A stretch of 7,150 nucleotides of DNA from JBHIBA01 sp046758845 (lineage in GTDB: Bacteria > UBA8248 > JACPRG01 > G963555815), in the NCBI GenBank assembly GCA_046758845.1, contig JBHIBA010000244.1:1-7150 (forward strand), given 5' to 3'. The position numbers were made by a program, and so were the translations under genes. The first letter of the stretch is position 1; each line of letters opens with the position of its first letter. The notes beneath the pieces were generated by a model. The model was not told the DNA's origin. It did no database searches and saw nothing but the letters and a program-made list of their open reading frames with translations. This document shows positions 5,188-7,150 of this stretch, piece after piece.

Positions 5188-6207
5188 ATGCGCGCGCTCG
5201 TCCTTCACGACTTCGGTGGCCCCCTCCAAATGGAGGAACGCCCCCTCCCCCAAACCCGCCACGGCGAGGCCCTGCTTCGCGTGCGCGCCTGCGCCGTGGA
5301 CCAGTTCGACCTCACCATCCGCGACGGAAAATGGCCGGGCGCCAAGCTGCCGCTGATCCTCGGCCACGAGGTGGCGGGCGAGGTGGAGGCCGTCGGGCCG
5401 GGCGTCGAGAACGTCTCGCCCGGTGAGCGGGTGGCCGCGACACTTTATCTAACTTGTGGAGCCTGCAAGTTCTGCCGGACGGGGCGCGAGACCCTCTGCC
5501 TCCATTTCCGGGGCCACCTCGGGGCCGAAGTGGACGGGGGCTTCGCCGAATACATGGCCCTTCCGGCTGACATGCTGGTCCGGATCGCCGATTCCATCGC
5601 CTTTGAAGAGGCCAGCATCCTGGCCAACGCCGTCGGGACCCCTTACCACGCCGTGAAAGTGCGGGCGGAGGTGCGGCCGGGGGAAACGGTGGTCGTGGTC
5701 GGCGCAGGGGGCGGCGTGGGCGTCCACGCTGTACAGATCGCCCGCCTGTGCGGGGCGAGGGCCTTCGGGGTGGATCTCCCCGGCGAAAAGCTCGACCTGG
5801 TGAAAGAAGTCGGGGCCGACGCGGCCCTCTCAGCGGAAGAAGATTGGGCCTCCCACGTCCTTGACAGAACCGGCGGGGCGGGCGCCGAGAAAATCATCCA
5901 GCTCGTCGGCGGGGAAACGTACGGGCCCAGCCTTCGGTCCCTGGCGGTGGGCGGACGGATGGTCATCATCGGGACTCACAGGGGCTTGACCTTCCCCGTG
6001 CCCGCCGTCGAGGTCATCGCGAAAGAGCTGGAGATCCTGGGCTCGCGGAACACGACCAAGCAGGAATTGGCCGAGGTGGCGGACCTTGTGGCCCGCGGGA
6101 AGTTGCGTCCCGTCGTCAGCCGCGTCTTTTCATTCGACGAGGTCGAGGAAGCCCACAGGCTCTTGCGAGGAGGGACCATCGCCGGCCGGGCGGTGGTGCG
6201 GATTTAG
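5188..6207 (+). CDS. Zinc-dependent alcohol dehydrogenase (medium-chain dehydrogenase/reductase)
   Basis: Protein of 339 residues, a normal length, expected to oxidise or reduce an alcohol/aldehyde pair with NAD(P) in the cytoplasm. Visible features are Cys35 (RACAVDQFD, the catalytic zinc ligand position), the GHEVAGEVEAVG motif with His60-Glu61, four structural-zinc cysteines (Cys90, Cys93, Cys96, Cys104), and the Rossmann loop VGAGGGVGVHAVQIA (171-185, with glycines at 172, 174, 176 and 178). The ATG at 5188 is chosen because the protein then begins MRALVLHDFG as relatives do, with GAGGG 12 bases upstream; the frame is open further upstream but only through the repeat. It is transcribed away from the acyl-CoA operon and stands alone. 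The substrate is unknown. Its 3' end has a diverged second copy after higA. Confidence 0.93.
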   Translation: MRALVLHDFGGPLQMEERPLPQTRHGEALLRVRACAVDQFDLTIRDGKWPGAKLPLILGHEVAGEVEAVGPGVENVSPGERVAATLYLTCGACKFCRTGRETLCLHFRGHLGAEVDGGFAEYMALPADMLVRIADSIAFEEASILANAVGTPYHAVKVRAEVRPGETVVVVGAGGGVGVHAVQIARLCGARAFGVDLPGEKLDLVKEVGADAALSAEEDWASHVLDRTGGAGAEKIIQLVGGETYGPSLRSLAVGGRMVIIGTHRGLTFPVPAVEVIAKELEILGSRNTTKQELAEVADLVARGKLRPVVSRVFSFDEVEEAHRLLRGGTIAGRAVVRI

Positions 6208-6219
6208 GCCGGCCCCGCG

Positions 6220-6255
6220 GGGCAGGATTCGCCCGTTTCGCAGCTCATCCTGCCC
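6220..6255. other. Inverted repeat downstream of the alcohol dehydrogenase gene
   Basis: gggcaggat (6220-6228) and atcctgccc (6247-6255) form a perfect 9-bp stem around an 18-base loop, 12 bases after the dehydrogenase stop. An adjoining palindrome gccccgcggggc (6212-6223) overlaps its left arm. There is no T tract after it, so it may stabilise or end the transcript but is not a textbook terminator. Confidence 0.45.
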
Positions 6256-6334
6256 GGTGGCGGTAGAAATGCTGACGTGCCCTCAAAAGGCGCGATTGTC
6301 TTATCTCAGGGGGATTCTTTTTTTCATGTTCCCG

Positions 6335-6363
6335 TTGCAATATTCTGGAATTCAGAATAAATT
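6335..6363 (+). promoter_or_regulatory. Candidate higBA promoter with operator palindrome
   Basis: TTGCAA (6335-6340) and TAAATT (6358-6363) are separated by 17 bases. Between and over them lies the imperfect 19-bp palindrome tattctggaattcagaata (6341-6359), well placed for repression by the HigA antitoxin, which commonly binds its own promoter. The -10 box ends 6 bases before the higB GTG, so transcription would begin at or next to the start codon. The region is clearly more AT-rich than its surroundings. Confidence 0.5.
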
Positions 6364-6369
6364 CCAAGC

Positions 6370-6651
6370 GTGATCAAGAGTTTTCGTTGCAAGGACACGG
6401 AGAAGCTCTTCAATGATGAGCCGACCCGTCGATTTCAGGCCATCGAAAGACAAGCCCGACGAAAGCTCGAAATGCTCGCCGCCGCCGGTATCTTGGAAGA
6501 CCTTAGGGTTCCACCCGGAAACCGGCTTCAGGCATTACGGGCAGACCGGAAAGGACAGTGCAGCATCCGAATCAATGATCAGTGGCGAATCTGCTTCAAG
6601 TGGGAGGACGGCAACGCCGAGGATGTGGAGATCGTTGACTACCACACTTAG
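6370..6651 (+). CDS. higB: HigB-family toxin (RelE/ParE superfamily mRNA interferase)
   Basis: Protein of 93 residues, close to the 92 of well-studied HigB toxins, which cleave mRNA on the ribosome. The opening MIKSFRCKDTEKLF, the central NRLQALRADRKGQ (51-63), IRINDQWRICFKW (67-79) and the C-terminal Asp90-Tyr91-His92 are family hallmarks; Asp-Tyr-His at the end is the known active-site cluster. Residue 54 is Gln where Proteus HigB has a catalytic His, by position and not by alignment. The start is GTG and no Shine-Dalgarno sequence precedes it; the promoter spacing suggests a leaderless message. The toxin comes first and the antitoxin second, the usual higBA order. Less GC-rich than neighbouring genes, in keeping with horizontal arrival. 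Confidence 0.92.
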   Translation: MIKSFRCKDTEKLFNDEPTRRFQAIERQARRKLEMLAAAGILEDLRVPPGNRLQALRADRKGQCSIRINDQWRICFKWEDGNAEDVEIVDYHT

Positions 6652-6703
6652 TCCTCCCCGGGTTCCAGACCTTCACTGCGATCTGCCAAGAGAGGGGAAA
6701 AGG

Positions 6704-7015
6704 ATGGCCAGAAGTCTTCAGCCTATCGCTCCTGGCGAAATCCTGTTGGAAGAATTTATGAATCCGATGGGGATCAGCCAGAATAAGCTCGCGCGGGATA
6801 TTGATGTGCCCGTTGTCCGCATCAACGACATCATCCACGGTCGGCGTGGGATCACCGCAGATACTGCTTTGCGTCTTGCAAAATATTTCGGCACGACGCC
6901 GGAGTTTTGGCTCAATCTTCAGACACGGTTTGATCTAAAAGTCGCTAAGCGGAAGCTAGGACCTGCCATCGATAAGAATATCCGCGTGGCGGGGCCATCG
7001 CCGCCCGGGCGGTGA
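6704..7015 (+). CDS. higA: HigA-family antitoxin (XRE helix-turn-helix)
   Basis: Protein of 103 residues. The start at 6704 has a strong ribosome site (AGAGGGGAAAAGG directly upstream) and gives the family opening ARSLQPIAPGEILLEEFMNPMGISQ. The helix-turn-helix covers about residues 24-50 (ISQNKLARDIDVP through NDIIHGRRGIT), followed by TADTALRLAKYFGTTPEFWLNLQ (51-73), a very typical HigA stretch. It should bind and neutralise HigB and repress the higBA promoter. It lies 52 bases after higB. The last eleven or so residues (from about Arg94, ending AGPSPPGR) are encoded by DNA that matches, in another frame, the end of an alcohol dehydrogenase gene, so the natural C-terminus seems to have been replaced. 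Confidence 0.92.
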   Translation: MARSLQPIAPGEILLEEFMNPMGISQNKLARDIDVPVVRINDIIHGRRGITADTALRLAKYFGTTPEFWLNLQTRFDLKVAKRKLGPAIDKNIRVAGPSPPGR

Positions 7016-7042
7016 TCCGTATTTAGGGCGGCGCTGCGGGGC
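6985..7042 (+). pseudogene. Remnant of an alcohol dehydrogenase 3' end, diverged copy of 6166-6223
   Basis: Bases 6985-7042 align without gaps to 6166-6223, the end of the dehydrogenase gene and 16 bases beyond its stop, with 48 of 58 identical. In the dehydrogenase frame this segment reads RGGAIAARAVIRI then TAG, against RGGTIAGRAVVRI then TAG. Three codons differ silently and the three amino-acid changes are mild (T/A, G/A, V/I), the pattern of a homologous protein-coding end, not of chance. No dehydrogenase similarity is visible before 6985, where a stop lies just upstream in this frame. It overlaps the end of higA in a different frame. Confidence 0.75.
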
Positions 7043-7049
7043 CCCTTTT
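7026..7049 (+). terminator. Weak candidate terminator after higA
   Basis: gggc (7026-7029) can pair with gccc (7041-7044) around an 11-base GC-rich loop, followed by cttttc. The stem is short, so this is a weak candidate. The rest of the window to 7150 shows only the small palindrome gagaa-cga-ttctc (7120-7132) and no gene that I can support. Confidence 0.2.
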
Positions 7050-7150
7050 CACGGTCAGCCCCAACTTTTCCCCATGCATCAAGGATCAATCGAGTGTCCA
7101 ACGAAACCCTAGGGCGGGGGAGAACGATTCTCGCGACATGCAAGTTCCAG

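Noticed and set aside
4936..5367. Minus-strand frame of 143 codons across the repeat and the dehydrogenase start
   Set aside because: It runs through palindromes, copy 2 of the repeat and the antisense of a real gene; differences between repeat copies do not look like those of a coding sequence.
6413..6703. Upstream extension of the higA frame over higB
   Set aside because: The start at 6704 has a strong ribosome site and gives the usual HigA length; the extension is out of frame with the well-supported higB.
6919..7143. Minus-strand frame of 74 codons at the right end
   Set aside because: No ribosome site or recognisable domain, and it overlaps the end of higA on the opposite strand.

Overview
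The window is GC-rich chromosomal-looking DNA from a bacterium that degrades organic acids through CoA thioesters. The gene families present (MmgE/PrpD, family III CoA-transferase, acyl-CoA dehydrogenase, MaoC) and the G/C-run intergenic repeats would fit an uncultured soil or sediment lineage such as Desulfobacterota, NC10 or Rokubacteria. That placement is a guess from style; no marker gene is present.

Bases 134-4514 (minus strand) hold a four-gene operon read in the order MmgE/PrpD-family protein, CaiB/BaiF-type CoA-transferase, acyl-CoA dehydrogenase, MaoC-type hydratase. The likely logic is: a hydroxy- or unsaturated acid is processed by the PrpD-like enzyme, loaded onto CoA, desaturated and hydrated. 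The substrate cannot be read from the sequence. A branched or C5-type dicarboxylate (itaconate, mesaconate or methylsuccinate class) is one reasonable hypothesis.

Bases 4515-5187 are a 673-base gap between the divergently transcribed operon and an alcohol dehydrogenase. The operon-proximal part carries a candidate promoter. The rest (about 4739-5139) is dense with structure: four strong palindromes, a G-quadruplex motif, a surrounding imperfect inverted repeat, and then a 106-bp element that is repeated at bases 1-106 of the window. The two 106-bp copies are in the same orientation and bracket the whole operon.

Bases 5188-6207 (plus) encode a zinc-dependent alcohol dehydrogenase. Downstream lies a higBA toxin-antitoxin module (6370-7015) with a plausible leaderless promoter and an operator-like palindrome. 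The end of higA runs into a second, diverged copy of the 3' end of an alcohol dehydrogenase gene (6985-7042), so the toxin-antitoxin module sits between two related dehydrogenase gene ends. The last 100 or so bases hold no gene that I can support.

The most unusual items are the structured repeat region with its second copy at the far end of the operon, and the higBA module flanked by two copies of a dehydrogenase 3' end, with a higA C-terminus apparently read from dehydrogenase DNA in another frame.
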